Source: Xanthobacter dioxanivorans (GTDB lineage Bacteria; Pseudomonadota; Alphaproteobacteria; Rhizobiales; Xanthobacteraceae). From it: a stretch of DNA of 64,000 nt. Every line of letters begins with the position of its first letter. Positions within the stretch are counted from its first letter, which is position 1. The notes beneath the pieces are model-generated. The model saw only the letters and a list, made by a program, of their open reading frames with translations. It made no database searches and was not told the origin of the DNA. The DNA lies in NCBI RefSeq assembly GCF_016807805.1, contig NZ_CP063362.1, positions 1,364,001 to 1,428,000 of the forward strand. The letters run 5' to 3'. Shown piece after piece: positions 20,101-27,884 of this stretch. Made by a program: the position numbers and the translations under genes.

Positions 20101-20338
20101 CATCGGCGCCGGGGCGGAGATGCGCCAGGCCATGGGCATCGCCGTGTTCTCCGGCATGATCGGCGTCACCGCCTTCGGCATCTTCCTGACGCCGGTGTTC
20201 TACGTGCTGCTGCGGGCGCTCTCCGGCAACCGGCCGCTGACCCAGCACGGCCACGCGACGCTGGAGGCGGCGGCCCCGGCCGCCCCCCATGGGGCCCCGG
20301 CCCCGGCGTCTCCCCCGGCCTTGCAGCCGGGGGAGTGA
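17105..20338 (+). CDS. RND multidrug efflux permease, HAE1 (AcrB-like)
   Basis: Proton-driven inner-membrane transporter. The 1077 residues begin MNLSKFFIDRPIFAGVLSVM, the standard AcrB-type start; upstream in-frame starts lack this. TM4 holds the proton-relay aspartates in VVDDAIVVVENVERN. Other family segments are STPLEEAINGVEDM, GADYSMR-type docking sequence and a C-terminal half repeat with GLSAKNAILIVEFA. It lies 261 bases after the MFP gene, a longer gap than usual but on the same strand with no other gene. The tail after TM12 is Ala/Pro-rich. Confidence 0.96.
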   Translation: MNLSKFFIDRPIFAGVLSVMIFLAGLIAMRAMPISEYPEVVPPQVVVRATYPGANPKVIAETVSTPLEEAINGVEDMLYMSSQATTDGIMTLTVTFKLGTDPDKAQQLVQNRISQAEPRLPEEVRRLGVTTVKSSPDLTMVVHLISPNNRYDTTYLRNYAVLNVKDRLARIEGVGQVQLFGAGDYSMRIWLDPQKVAEHGLSAADVVREIQAQNVQAAAGVVGASPGAPGLDLQLSINAQGRLATEEEFGNIVVKSGSNGEIVLLKDVARIELGASEYALRSLLNNTSAVAVPLFQAPGSNAIRIADEVRRVMEEVKANMPEGVDYSIVYDTTQFVRASIDAVVHTLLEAVALVVLVVIVFLQTWRASIIPLLAVPVSIVGTFAVMHVFGFSINALTLFGLVLAIGIVVDDAIVVVENVERNIENGLSPREATYKAMQEVSGPIIAIALVLIAVFVPLAFITGLTGQFYKQFALTIAISTVISAVNSLTLSPALAALLLKGHDAPKDRLTRIMDRLFGWFFRGFNKAFVRGSDAYGSVVKRAIAHKAIMLGLYVILVAMTVVLFRAVPPGFVPGQDKQYLVGFAQLPDGATLDRTEEVIRKMSDIALKEPGVKSAIAFPGLSINGFTNSSNSGIVFVGLDEFEARRDPSLNGNALAMKLNGKFAAIPDAMIAMFPPPPVQGLGTIGGFKFQIEDRAGLGYEALDQATKAFLGAARQAPELAGLFSSYQVNVPQLFADIDRVKARQLGVAVTDVFETMQIYLGSSYVNDFNKFGRTYTVRVQADAPFRARAEDVGTLKVRSQTGEMIPLSALLKVRSAAGPERAMRYNGFLSADVNGGAAPGFSSGEAQAAVERIANETLPKGFSFEWTELTYQDILAGNSAVWVFPLAIFLVFLVLAAQYESLMLPLAIIMIVPTGLLAAMTGVWLAGGDNNVFTQIGLVVLVGLSAKNAILIVEFARELEFAGRTPVQAAMEASRLRLRPILMTSLAFIMGVVPLVSSIGAGAEMRQAMGIAVFSGMIGVTAFGIFLTPVFYVLLRALSGNRPLTQHGHATLEAAAPAAPHGAPAPASPPALQPGE

Positions 20339-20375
20339 ACCTCCACCCTCGGATCCCGAAGCGGAAGGGGCGGCG

Positions 20376-21671
20376 TCAGGCGACGCCCGCCCCCATCAAG
20401 GCGAAGGCCCGGGCGAAGAAGTCCGGGCCGCCGAAATTGCCGGACTTCAGCGCCAGCACCATGGGCTCCCCCGCCTGCCCCGCGGTGCGCAGGAGCGGGA
20501 CGCCGGGGGCGATCTCCGGACCTACAAGAAAGGCGGGCAGGCCGAGGCGATCGACGCTTGCCCCCGAGGTCTCACCGCCGGCGATGACGAGGCGGCGCAC
20601 CCCGGCCGCAACCAGCCCCTGCGAGATGGCGGCCGTGCCGTGCTCCACCGCGAGCCCGGCCGCCGTGCGGCCGAAGCGGGCCTGCACCTGCGCCACCTGC
20701 TCGGGATTGTCGCTGGCGGCGATGAGCACGGGCCCGGCCGCGAGGCGTCCCTTCGCCCAGGCGAGGGCATCGGCCACCTCTTCGTCCGGATGGGTCACCA
20801 GGCGCTCGGCGCTGAGGCGCAGCACCGGCATCACCCGCTCCGCCACCGCTATCTGCTCCAGCGTCGCCGCCGAGCAGCTGCCGGCCACCGCCGCCGCAAG
20901 CCCGGCGATCCCCTGCGTGATGGCGCCGCCGTCGCCCGCCTGCGACAGCACCCGCCCCCCCGCCACCAGCGCCCGGGCGAGGCCGAGGCCGAGGCCGGAA
21001 GCGCCGGTGGACAAGGGCAGGCCCGCTGCGGCGGCGCCGATGGCGACGAGGTCGGCATCGAACACCGCATCGACGATGGCCGCCGTGCGCCCGTCCAGCG
21101 CCAGCGCCTCCAGCCGCGCGCGGATCGCGTCGACGCCCGCCGCCACATCCTTCAGCGGCACGAGGCCGACGCGGCCGGTGCTCTGGCGGGCGAGGACCCG
21201 CCGCAGGTCCGCATCCGTCATGGGGTTGAGCGGATGGTCCTTCAGCGGGCTCTCGTTCAGCGGCACGGTGCCGACGAAGAGATGGCCCATGAACACGGTG
21301 CGCCCCGTCTCCGGGAACGCCGGGGTCACCGGAACGATGGCGGCGCCGGTGGCCAGGCGCAGCGCGTCGGTGACCGGACCGATATTGCCGGCATCGGTGG
21401 AATCGAAGGTGGAGCACACCTTGAACAGGATATGCGAGGCGCCGCGGGCCTTCAGCCATGCACAGGCCGCGAGCGACATCTTCACCGCCTCCTCCGCCGG
21501 CACGGAGCGGCTTTTGAGCGACACCACCACCGCATCCGCATCGGGCAGCGCGAGGGCGGCATCGGGCACGCCGATGGTCTGGAGCGTGCGCACGCTTTCC
21601 TTGGTCAGCGTGTTCGCAAGGTCGGAGGCGCCGGTATAGTCGTCGGCGATCACGCCGAGGGTGAGGGACAT
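20376..21671 (-). CDS. Four-carbon acid sugar kinase (OtnK family)
   Basis: ATP-dependent kinase of C4 acid sugars such as 3-oxo-tetronate. The 431 residues contain an N-terminal substrate domain (VIADDYTGASDLANTL, then FKVCSTFDSTDAGNIGPVT) and a C-terminal nucleotide domain (LVIAGGETSGASVDRLGL, VLALKSGNFGGPDFF). The partner genes usually found with it (OtnC aldolase, OtnI isomerase, a dehydrogenase) are absent, so the true substrate cannot be assigned. It is convergent with the RND gene, 37 bases apart. Confidence 0.85.
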   Translation of the reverse strand: MSLTLGVIADDYTGASDLANTLTKESVRTLQTIGVPDAALALPDADAVVVSLKSRSVPAEEAVKMSLAACAWLKARGASHILFKVCSTFDSTDAGNIGPVTDALRLATGAAIVPVTPAFPETGRTVFMGHLFVGTVPLNESPLKDHPLNPMTDADLRRVLARQSTGRVGLVPLKDVAAGVDAIRARLEALALDGRTAAIVDAVFDADLVAIGAAAAGLPLSTGASGLGLGLARALVAGGRVLSQAGDGGAITQGIAGLAAAVAGSCSAATLEQIAVAERVMPVLRLSAERLVTHPDEEVADALAWAKGRLAAGPVLIAASDNPEQVAQVQARFGRTAAGLAVEHGTAAISQGLVAAGVRRLVIAGGETSGASVDRLGLPAFLVGPEIAPGVPLLRTAGQAGEPMVLALKSGNFGGPDFFARAFALMGAGVA

Positions 21672-22017
21672 GGCTGCGATCCTTGGAGCTTCTCGTTCTT
21701 GTTGGCGCGCCGGAGCGAACACTAATCGTTTCAATTAGAGCCTCAAAGACCCGCTCGCGGAAGGGGGAACGTCCGGCCTCATATTCGTTCGACCACGGCG
21801 GCACGCACGCGCATGCGGCGCGAGGTCCATTCCCCAACCGGGACAGACAGGGAAACCACACCGCGATCCGATTCGGACACGGTGTGTTCACCCTGCGTGC
21901 CGCCGCAGGTGACCGGCTGTGCCGGAATGGGATGGCGCCGGGTTGCGCGGGCCCTGGCCCATGTGCCGCCGCCCTCGCCGGCAAGCGGGAGATGGGTTCA
22001 CGACGACCACGGGATGC
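21672..22017. other. Intergenic region otnK-ppc, no gene seen
   Basis: Contains no supported gene. It holds the presumed otnK promoter and the small dyad at 21722-21738. Confidence 0.6.
21722..21738. promoter_or_regulatory. Short dyad upstream of the OtnK-family gene
   Basis: CTAAT-CGTTTCA-ATTAG, 5-base perfect arms in an AT-rich patch about 50-67 bases before the ATG. It resembles the operator of a sugar-type repressor, but no repressor gene is adjacent. Confidence 0.3.
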
Positions 22018-24783
22018 TCACCCTGAGTTCCTCAGCCCCGCCGAGATGCCGTTGATGGACAGCTGGATGCCGTGCAGCACCTTGTCGTCGCCGGCATTGG
22101 CGCGGTGCTGGCGCAACAGTTCGATCTGCAGGTGGTTGAGCGGGTCGAGATAGGGGAAGCGGTTGCGGATGGAGCGGTCGAGCAGCGGATTGTCCTGCAG
22201 CAGCTTCTTGTGCCCCATGATGGCCAGAAGGTGCCTCAGTGTGCGCTCGTATTCGGCCCGGATGCGCCCGAAGATGGCGGCGCGCAGCTGTTCGTCCGGC
22301 ACCAGCTCCGCATAGCGCGAGGCGATGGCGAGCGAGCTCTTGGCGAACACCATGTCCATGTTGGAGAGCAGGGTACGGAAGAAGGGCCATTCGCGGTACA
22401 TGGCCTGAAGGAACGACAGGCCATAGTCCGGCCGCCGCTCGGCGAAGGCCTCCACCGCGGTGCCGAAGCCGTACCAGGCCGGCAGCATCAGCCGGCACTG
22501 GGCCCAGGAGAACACCCAGGGAATGGCGCGCAGCTTCTCGATGGAGCGCGTCTTCGCCCGCGAGGCGGGGCGCGAGCCGATGTTCAGGGTCGCGATCTCG
22601 CTGATGACCGTCGACGACCAGAAATAATCCTCGAAGCCCTCGGTCTCGTAGACGAGGTTGCGATAGGCGCCGAAGGCGGTGTCGGAGATTTCCTCCATGG
22701 CGGTGAGGAATTCGGTGCGCGGCGCGTTGTGCTGGGGCTGCAGCAGGGACGCCTCCAGCGTCGCCGAGACCAGGATCTCCAGGTTGCGCCGGCCCACGTC
22801 CGGGTTGGAGTATTTGGAGGCGATGATCTCGCCCTGCTCGGTGATGCGGATCTGCCCGTTCACCGCTCCGCCCGGCTGGGCGAGGATGGCGTCGTAGCTC
22901 GGCCCGCCGCCGCGCCCCACCGAGCCGCCGCGGCCGTGGAACAGGCGCAGCCGCACCTTGTGGGCGCGGAACACCTCGATAAGGCCGATCTCCGCCTTGT
23001 ACAGCTCCCAGCCGGAGGTGACGAAGCCGCCGTCCTTGTTGCTGTCGGAATAGCCGAGCATCACCTCCTGCTCGGCGCCGCGGCTCGAAACCAGCCGGCG
23101 ATAGGCGGGGATGGCCAGGGCCCGGTCCATCACCTTCGCGCACGCCTTGAGATCCGAGATGGTCTCGAACAGCGGGATGATGTTCATCTCGCTGGTCCCC
23201 TCGGCCGTGACGAGGCCCACTTCCTTCAGCAGCAGCGCCAGCTCGAGCAGGTCGGAAACCCCCTCGCCCTTGGAGATGATGCAGTTGGGAATGACCTCGC
23301 GCCCGAGCGCCCGGTGGGCCTCGGCGGCCGCGTGCAGGATGGCGAGCTCAGCCTGCGTCTCCTGGGAATAGGTCACGAAGGGCGAGGCCAGGGGCCGGGC
23401 GGTGGCCAGCTCGCGCAGGAGCAGGGCGATGCGCGCCTCCTCGCCGAGCCCCTCATAGTTCGTCCCCGGCTCCACCTTCTCGAACAGCTCGGCCACCACG
23501 CGCTCGTGCACGTCGGAATTCTGCCGCAGGTCGATGCAGGCGAGGTGGAAGCCGAAGCAGTCCACCGCCCGCCGCAGCAGCCGCAGGCGGCCGCGCGCCA
23601 GCACCTTCGAGCCGTTGGCGCAGAGCGAGGCGTCGATGATGTCGAGATCGGCCCTCAGCTCGCCCGCGCCGGCATAGGGCGCAAGTCCGCCGGGCTCGGC
23701 ATCCTCGCCGCGCAGGCTGCGGGCGGTGGCCCGCAGCCGCCCCAGCACATAAGCGAGGGCGAGGCGATAAGGCTCCTCGCGATGCTCCTGCGAGCGGTCA
23801 GGCGAGCGGGAGGCGAGCTCGCCCAGCGCCTCGGAAACCTTGACGATGCGGGCGGCGAGGGACAATTCCGCCCCGAGCTGCGTCAGCTCCTGCTCGTAAT
23901 AGGCAAGGATGCGCTCGCGATGGACCCGCACGGTCTCCTTCAGCACCTCGGCGGTGACGAAGGGGTTGCCGTCGCGGTCACCGCCGATCCAGCTGCCGAT
24001 GCGCAGGAAGGAGGGCAGCGCCACCTCCGCCCCGTCCTGGGACAGGAGATCCTCGATGATGCAGTAGAGACGGGGCAGCTCGGAGAGGAAGGTGTAGTCG
24101 TAATAGGAGAGGCCGTTCGCCACCTCGTCCAGCACGGTGAGCTTGATGCGGCGCAGCAGCGCCGTCTGCCACAGGGTCAGCACCGCGCGGCGCAGGGTCT
24201 CCTCGTCCTCCGCCTGCTCCGCCGGGGTCGGCACCACGCGCTCGCGCCGGTCGAGCAGCGCGGCGATCTCCATTTCCCGGTTGAGCGTGCTCTTGCGGCG
24301 GACCTCGGTGGGGTGGGCGGTCAGCACCGGGCTGATGCGGGCGCCGGAGAAGAAATCGGCCAGCGCGCCCGCGCCGATGCCCTGCGCCTGCGCCCGCGTG
24401 AAGGCATTGGCCAGACTCCCGACCCGCGGCGCCGAGCCGGCGATGGCGTGGGCGCGGTTGCGGCGGATGTGGTGCTCGTCCTCGGCGATGTTGGCGAGGT
24501 GCGAGAAGTAGCTGAAGGCGCGGATGATATCGAGGGCGCGGTCGGCGTTGAGGTCGCCCAGCAGTGCCCCCAGCTCCTCCCGTGCCGCCTCGTCGTCGTC
24601 GCGATGGAAGCGGATGGAGGTCTGGCGGATGCGCTCCACCAGGTCGAACACCTCCTCGCCCTCCTGCTCGCGCACCGTGTCGCCGAGGATGCGCCCGAGC
24701 AGGCGGATGTCGTCCCGGAGCGGCTGGTCCTTCACATCCTCCGCATCCCGCCCCGCCTGCGTCGACCAAACCGCACTGGTCAT
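22018..24783 (-). CDS. ppc: Phosphoenolpyruvate carboxylase
   Basis: Fixes bicarbonate onto PEP to form oxaloacetate (anaplerosis). The 921 residues are full length. Catalytic motifs are present: [42 protein letters not shown] and the invariant C-terminus ISAGLRNSG. The ATG at 24783 follows a GGGCAGG site; a longer frame exists but lacks family similarity. In serine-cycle and ethylmalonyl-CoA-pathway bacteria PEP carboxylase feeds C4 pools, which fits with methylsuccinyl-CoA dehydrogenase 4 kb away. Confidence 0.97.
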   Translation of the reverse strand: MTSAVWSTQAGRDAEDVKDQPLRDDIRLLGRILGDTVREQEGEEVFDLVERIRQTSIRFHRDDDEAAREELGALLGDLNADRALDIIRAFSYFSHLANIAEDEHHIRRNRAHAIAGSAPRVGSLANAFTRAQAQGIGAGALADFFSGARISPVLTAHPTEVRRKSTLNREMEIAALLDRRERVVPTPAEQAEDEETLRRAVLTLWQTALLRRIKLTVLDEVANGLSYYDYTFLSELPRLYCIIEDLLSQDGAEVALPSFLRIGSWIGGDRDGNPFVTAEVLKETVRVHRERILAYYEQELTQLGAELSLAARIVKVSEALGELASRSPDRSQEHREEPYRLALAYVLGRLRATARSLRGEDAEPGGLAPYAGAGELRADLDIIDASLCANGSKVLARGRLRLLRRAVDCFGFHLACIDLRQNSDVHERVVAELFEKVEPGTNYEGLGEEARIALLLRELATARPLASPFVTYSQETQAELAILHAAAEAHRALGREVIPNCIISKGEGVSDLLELALLLKEVGLVTAEGTSEMNIIPLFETISDLKACAKVMDRALAIPAYRRLVSSRGAEQEVMLGYSDSNKDGGFVTSGWELYKAEIGLIEVFRAHKVRLRLFHGRGGSVGRGGGPSYDAILAQPGGAVNGQIRITEQGEIIASKYSNPDVGRRNLEILVSATLEASLLQPQHNAPRTEFLTAMEEISDTAFGAYRNLVYETEGFEDYFWSSTVISEIATLNIGSRPASRAKTRSIEKLRAIPWVFSWAQCRLMLPAWYGFGTAVEAFAERRPDYGLSFLQAMYREWPFFRTLLSNMDMVFAKSSLAIASRYAELVPDEQLRAAIFGRIRAEYERTLRHLLAIMGHKKLLQDNPLLDRSIRNRFPYLDPLNHLQIELLRQHRANAGDDKVLHGIQLSINGISAGLRNSG

Positions 24784-24903
24784 GACCTGCCCTTCCCCGA
24801 GACGTCGATGCCTCGACCTTAGTCTTAAGGAATTTGTGCAGGAGCGAAAGGGTGGCGGAATGGCAAGGGTGAGTTGCGGCCGGCGCGCGTAGCGCCGATG
24901 CAC

Positions 24904-25803
24904 TCAGGCGCGGGCCGCTTCCCGTTCCGCCTCGCGGGCGCTGGCCGCGACAAGGCAGAAGGCGGCGGCGAAGAAGCGACCGGCGGCGTCGCGGCCGGCG
25001 GGCGAGAGCCGCCCCGCGCCCTTCTCGCCGCGCTGCACGAGGCCCCGCGCCTCACCCTCGCGCAGCAGTTGCAGCACATGGGCCCGCGACAGGTCGAACC
25101 GGCGCGCCAGCTCGGCGATGGCGGGCGGCGGCTGATCCTCGTCCTCGCACGACAGGAGCGCGAGCAGCACCATGAGGGCGCCGTCGTGGTCGATCAGGCC
25201 ATCGAGCGGCGGCGCGTCGGACACCACGCGATAGCCGGCGCAGAAGGCATCCCCCAGGGCGACGATGAGCGCATCGGAAAATGCCGGCTCGCCGAGCCTG
25301 CGCGCCAGGCGCTCCATCGCCGGGTCCACCAGCGCCACGGCGCCGAACATCACGTCCCAGCGCTGGCGCTGAAGCGCGCGCAGCCGCTCCTGCGGTACCA
25401 GCGGCTTCGACCGCCGGTCGCCGGGATCGGCTTCCGGCGCCACGTATCCGCCCCAGCGCATGAGGGCGAGGAGCGCCTTGGCGCGGCCACGGCTGCACAG
25501 GCCGGTGTGCATGCACAGTGCCGCCATCCGCGCCGCCGTGAGCCCGCCGCCGCGGGCCGGCGCAAGCGCATGGAGATAGAGCACGAGCAGGCCGAACACG
25601 GCTCGCCCGCGGTCGCCCAGCAGGCGGTTCATCAGGCGATTGCCGGCATAGAGCCCGGTCATGCCCGATGCGACGCACGACAGGGCGCGGCCGAACGCCG
25701 GGTGCGCCCGCATGGCAGCGTGCGCCTCGGCGCCCACGCCGGCCTGCAGCCATTCGGGAAGCCCCGGGCCCGCCCCGATCGGTGCAATCCCCGCCTGTTC
25801 CAC
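24904..25803 (-). CDS. Uncharacterised winged-helix (MarR-like) protein
   Basis: Not recognised as a named family. GTG at 25803 preceded by GGGGAGAGG gives 299 residues. The N-terminal two thirds is Ala/Leu/Arg-rich and helical, and includes a segment resembling a second MarR-like fold (ALCMHTGLCSRGRAKALLAL). The C-terminus holds a clearer HTH (IAELARRFDLSRAHVLQLLREGEARGL) followed by a wing-like strand. This could be a two-domain DNA-binding regulator. It is divergent from the two small secreted-protein genes and lies 120 bases downstream of the ppc start on the same strand. Confidence 0.6.
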   Translation of the reverse strand: MEQAGIAPIGAGPGLPEWLQAGVGAEAHAAMRAHPAFGRALSCVASGMTGLYAGNRLMNRLLGDRGRAVFGLLVLYLHALAPARGGGLTAARMAALCMHTGLCSRGRAKALLALMRWGGYVAPEADPGDRRSKPLVPQERLRALQRQRWDVMFGAVALVDPAMERLARRLGEPAFSDALIVALGDAFCAGYRVVSDAPPLDGLIDHDGALMVLLALLSCEDEDQPPPAIAELARRFDLSRAHVLQLLREGEARGLVQRGEKGAGRLSPAGRDAAGRFFAAAFCLVAASAREAEREAARA

Positions 25804-25938
25804 GTCCCTCTCCCCGCCCGCGCCGGACGCGAGCAGCTGCACCACCGCCCACCGGCATGAGGCCAAGAATCGTCATTGTGGGCGCGGAGCATGGCCGCTA
25901 GCTGTCGCAAAGTCATCGGCAAACCTTGGAAGCCCCAC

Positions 25939-26265
25939 ATGAAGGCCCGCACAGCCCTGTCCACGGCCCTGCTTTCGGCAGCCGGTCTCCTGTTCCTCCA
26001 TGCCGCGCCGGCCTCCGCCGTAGTTTATTGCCGGACGGTGGGCGTGCCGAAGGGGTGCGTGGCGCGGCCCGTGGCGCCGGCGGCCCGGGCCGCGGTCCAC
26101 TGCACGCGGCCGGGTTATCCGGCCGGCTGCGTTCCCGGTGCCGGAGCACCGGGCGTGGGCGTGCTGCCCGGCGCCGGCGCGGGCGCGGCCGGCGTGGGCC
26201 TTGCGCCGGGACGAGGAGTCGGCGCCAATGCCGGCGGCCCCGTCAATCGCGTGGGCATCCGCTGA
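25939..26265 (+). CDS. Small secreted Cys/Gly/Pro-rich protein
   Basis: The 108-residue product starts with a Sec signal peptide (MKARTALSTALLSAAGLLFL, probable cleavage after APASA). The mature part carries two similar Cys-pair units, YCRTVGVPKGCVARP and HCTRPGYPAGCVPG, each C-x8-C, then a Gly/Ala/Val-rich low-complexity tail ending NRVGIR. I know of similar short proteins of unknown role in Hyphomicrobiales but cannot name a function. A second small secreted protein follows after 49 bases. Confidence 0.65.
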   Translation: MKARTALSTALLSAAGLLFLHAAPASAVVYCRTVGVPKGCVARPVAPAARAAVHCTRPGYPAGCVPGAGAPGVGVLPGAGAGAAGVGLAPGRGVGANAGGPVNRVGIR

Positions 26266-26314
26266 ACCGGGCTGTGTCCGCATTCCGAAGTCACACACTG
26301 CAAGGCTCCCCCCC

Positions 26315-26587
26315 ATGAAGCAGCTTTCGATCGCCGTCCTGCTCGTTTCCACCCTTGCCGCCCCCGCTTTCGCGGACCAGGCCGCCGGCGACAAGTGCGC
26401 CGCCGGCCTCGATGGCGATGCCAAGACCATCTATGCCGCGGCCGCTCCGGGCTTCGTCGGCGCGTCGGACCCGCGCAGCCTCGTCGCCGACACCACTAAG
26501 GGGCTGGTGATGTCCGGCGCCATTTCCCGCGGCACCGCCCGCAGCGCCGCCGAAGCTGCCGGCGCCTGCCTCACCAAGCTGCGCTGA
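26315..26587 (+). CDS. Small secreted protein of unknown function
   Basis: 90 residues with a signal peptide (KQLSIAVLLVSTLAAPAFA, cleavage after AFA). The mature protein of about 70 residues is Ala-rich with two Cys (DKCAAGLDG and GACLTKLR), which could form a disulphide joining its ends. No family is recognised. It follows the Cys-pair secreted protein in the same direction and may form a two-gene unit with it. Confidence 0.65.
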   Translation: MKQLSIAVLLVSTLAAPAFADQAAGDKCAAGLDGDAKTIYAAAAPGFVGASDPRSLVADTTKGLVMSGAISRGTARSAAEAAGACLTKLR

Positions 26588-26678
26588 GGCGCACGGCCGC
26601 GCTTCTGCCGGCTGCGGCTTGCCCGCGGCGCCGGCGCACGCTATGGCGACCGGGACTGTCCTCATCCCGGCGCCCCCC

Positions 26679-27200
26679 ATGCCGCTGACCCCCGATGCCC
26701 TGCTCGACTTTCTCGCGGCGCGGGGCATCCCCGCCACCACCTACTCCCATCCGCCCCTGCATACGGTGGCGCAATCCAAGGTGCTGCGCGGCGACATTCC
26801 CGGCGCGCACACCAGGAACCTGTTCCTGCGTGACAGCCGGAAGACCCATTTCCTGGTGACGATCGCCGAGGACACGCCGGTCGACCTCAAGGCCCTGCGC
26901 GGCCCGCTCGGCGCCCGAGGATCGCTGTCCTTCGGCTCGCCTGAAGCCCTCTATGAGCAGCTCGGGGTCCTGCCGGGATCGGTGACGCTGCTGGCGGCGG
27001 TCAACGACACGGCCGGGCTCGTGAGGATCGCCATCGATGCCGCGCTGCTGCGCGCCGACGCCATCTGCTGCCACCCCCTCACCAACGATCGCACCACAGC
27101 CCTGTCGCCCGACGCCCTGCGCGCCTTCCTCAAGCTGACCGGCCACGATCATCTGGAAATCGACATGAAGATCGACATGGGGATCACGCCGGACGCGTGA
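26679..27200 (+). CDS. Prolyl-tRNA deacylase / YbaK-EbsC family protein
   Basis: Trans-editing enzyme that hydrolyses mischarged tRNA-Pro (ProXp-ala-like). The 173 residues from ATG 26679 contain YSHPPLHTVAQSK, GAHTRNLFLRDSRKTHFLV with the conserved Lys region, LSFGSPEALYEQLGVLPGSV and the C-terminal GHDHLEIDM. An upstream ATG at 26643 would add 12 residues that look non-conserved. Substrate specificity within the family cannot be read from sequence alone. Confidence 0.82.
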   Translation: MPLTPDALLDFLAARGIPATTYSHPPLHTVAQSKVLRGDIPGAHTRNLFLRDSRKTHFLVTIAEDTPVDLKALRGPLGARGSLSFGSPEALYEQLGVLPGSVTLLAAVNDTAGLVRIAIDAALLRADAICCHPLTNDRTTALSPDALRAFLKLTGHDHLEIDMKIDMGITPDA

Positions 27201-27281
27201 GCTGCCACCGGGCGACGGCCGCCTCCGTCGGCCTCGGGCGCCTGTGGAGCGGATCGACATTCAGACAGGTCGATCGGTCCT

Positions 27282-27312
27282 GGAGCGTTTCACGGAATCG
27301 GCGAAACGCTCC
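27282..27312. repeat. Palindromic intergenic element, 10-bp arms
   Basis: GGAGCGTTTC (27282-27291) and GAAACGCTCC (27303-27312) form a perfect stem with an 11-base loop. It resembles dispersed intergenic palindromes of Hyphomicrobiales and could also act at the 3' end of the YbaK-family gene. Confidence 0.55.
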
Positions 27313-27328
27313 AAACCTTTGCGCGATC

Positions 27329-27372
27329 GCGTTTTCTCCGCGCGAACCGGTCTCCGCTTCGCTCGAAAACGC
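27329..27372. repeat. Hyphomicrobiales-type dispersed repeat (GCGTTTTC...GAAAACGC)
   Basis: Terminal 8-base inverted repeats GCGTTTTC and GAAAACGC enclose CGCGAACCGG and CCGCTTCGCTC. This arrangement is familiar from intergenic repeats scattered through rhizobial-type genomes. It ends one base before the HxlR stop codon and sits between convergent genes. Confidence 0.6.
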
Positions 27373-27373
27373 C

Positions 27374-27742
27374 CTAGCGAGCGGCGGCGTCGTAGGCCTT
27401 CTGGGCGGCGACGACCGCATCCATGTTGCGTTCGGCCCAATGGGCGAGGGCGGCCACCGTGTCGGTGAGCGTCCGGCCGAGATCGGTGAGGCCATATTCC
27501 ACCGTCACCGGCACCGTGGCGAAGACCTGCCGCGAGATCAGCCCGTCGCGCTCCAGCTTCTTTAGGGTCTGCGACAAGACCTTCTGCGAGATGCCCTTGA
27601 TGTCGCGGCGCAGATGGTTGAACCGGACCGGCCCGTCGTGCAGCCGGTCGAGGATCAGAAGCGCCCATTTGTCCGCCAAACGGTCCAGCACCATCCGCGT
27701 GGGGCAGCGGTCCTCATACACATCGAAAGCAAGCATCGGCAC
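27374..27742 (-). CDS. HxlR-family transcriptional regulator
   Basis: 122-residue winged-helix regulator: CPTRMVLDRLADKWALLIL, RFNHLRRDIKGISQKVLSQ (recognition helix region) and GLISRQVFATVPVTVEYGLT (wing). A single Cys at residue 13, at the start of the domain, is the position used for electrophile/thiol sensing in the YodB/HypR group. It is divergent from an NmrA-like oxidoreductase with a palindrome between, the usual layout for a regulator of its neighbour. Confidence 0.88.
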   Translation of the reverse strand: MPMLAFDVYEDRCPTRMVLDRLADKWALLILDRLHDGPVRFNHLRRDIKGISQKVLSQTLKKLERDGLISRQVFATVPVTVEYGLTDLGRTLTDTVAALAHWAERNMDAVVAAQKAYDAAAR

Positions 27743-27837
27743 CCCGGATTTTCCGCCCCGGTTCCCGCCCCCGGTTTCCCGGAGGTGACCATGTGAGCCT
27801 CAGGTTCGTTCTTACCGAGCACCCACCGGGCATGTAT

Positions 27838-27852
27838 GTATCTGTTCGATAC
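27838..27852. promoter_or_regulatory. Operator-like palindrome between HxlR and NmrA-like genes
   Basis: GTATC-TGTTC-GATAC, perfect 5-base arms, 33 bases before the NmrA-like start codon. GTA...TAC dyads are typical HxlR-family sites; assignment here rests on position and symmetry. Confidence 0.5.
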
Positions 27853-27884
27853 CTGGTTTCCAATTGAAACTTATGGAGCGGACG

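Noticed and set aside
16847..20290. An 1147-codon frame antisense to the RND gene
   Set aside because: Composition (His, Asp, Gly-rich) is typical of an antisense shadow in high-GC DNA.
22072..24822. A 916-codon frame antisense to ppc
   Set aside because: Shadow of a conserved gene; no family similarity.
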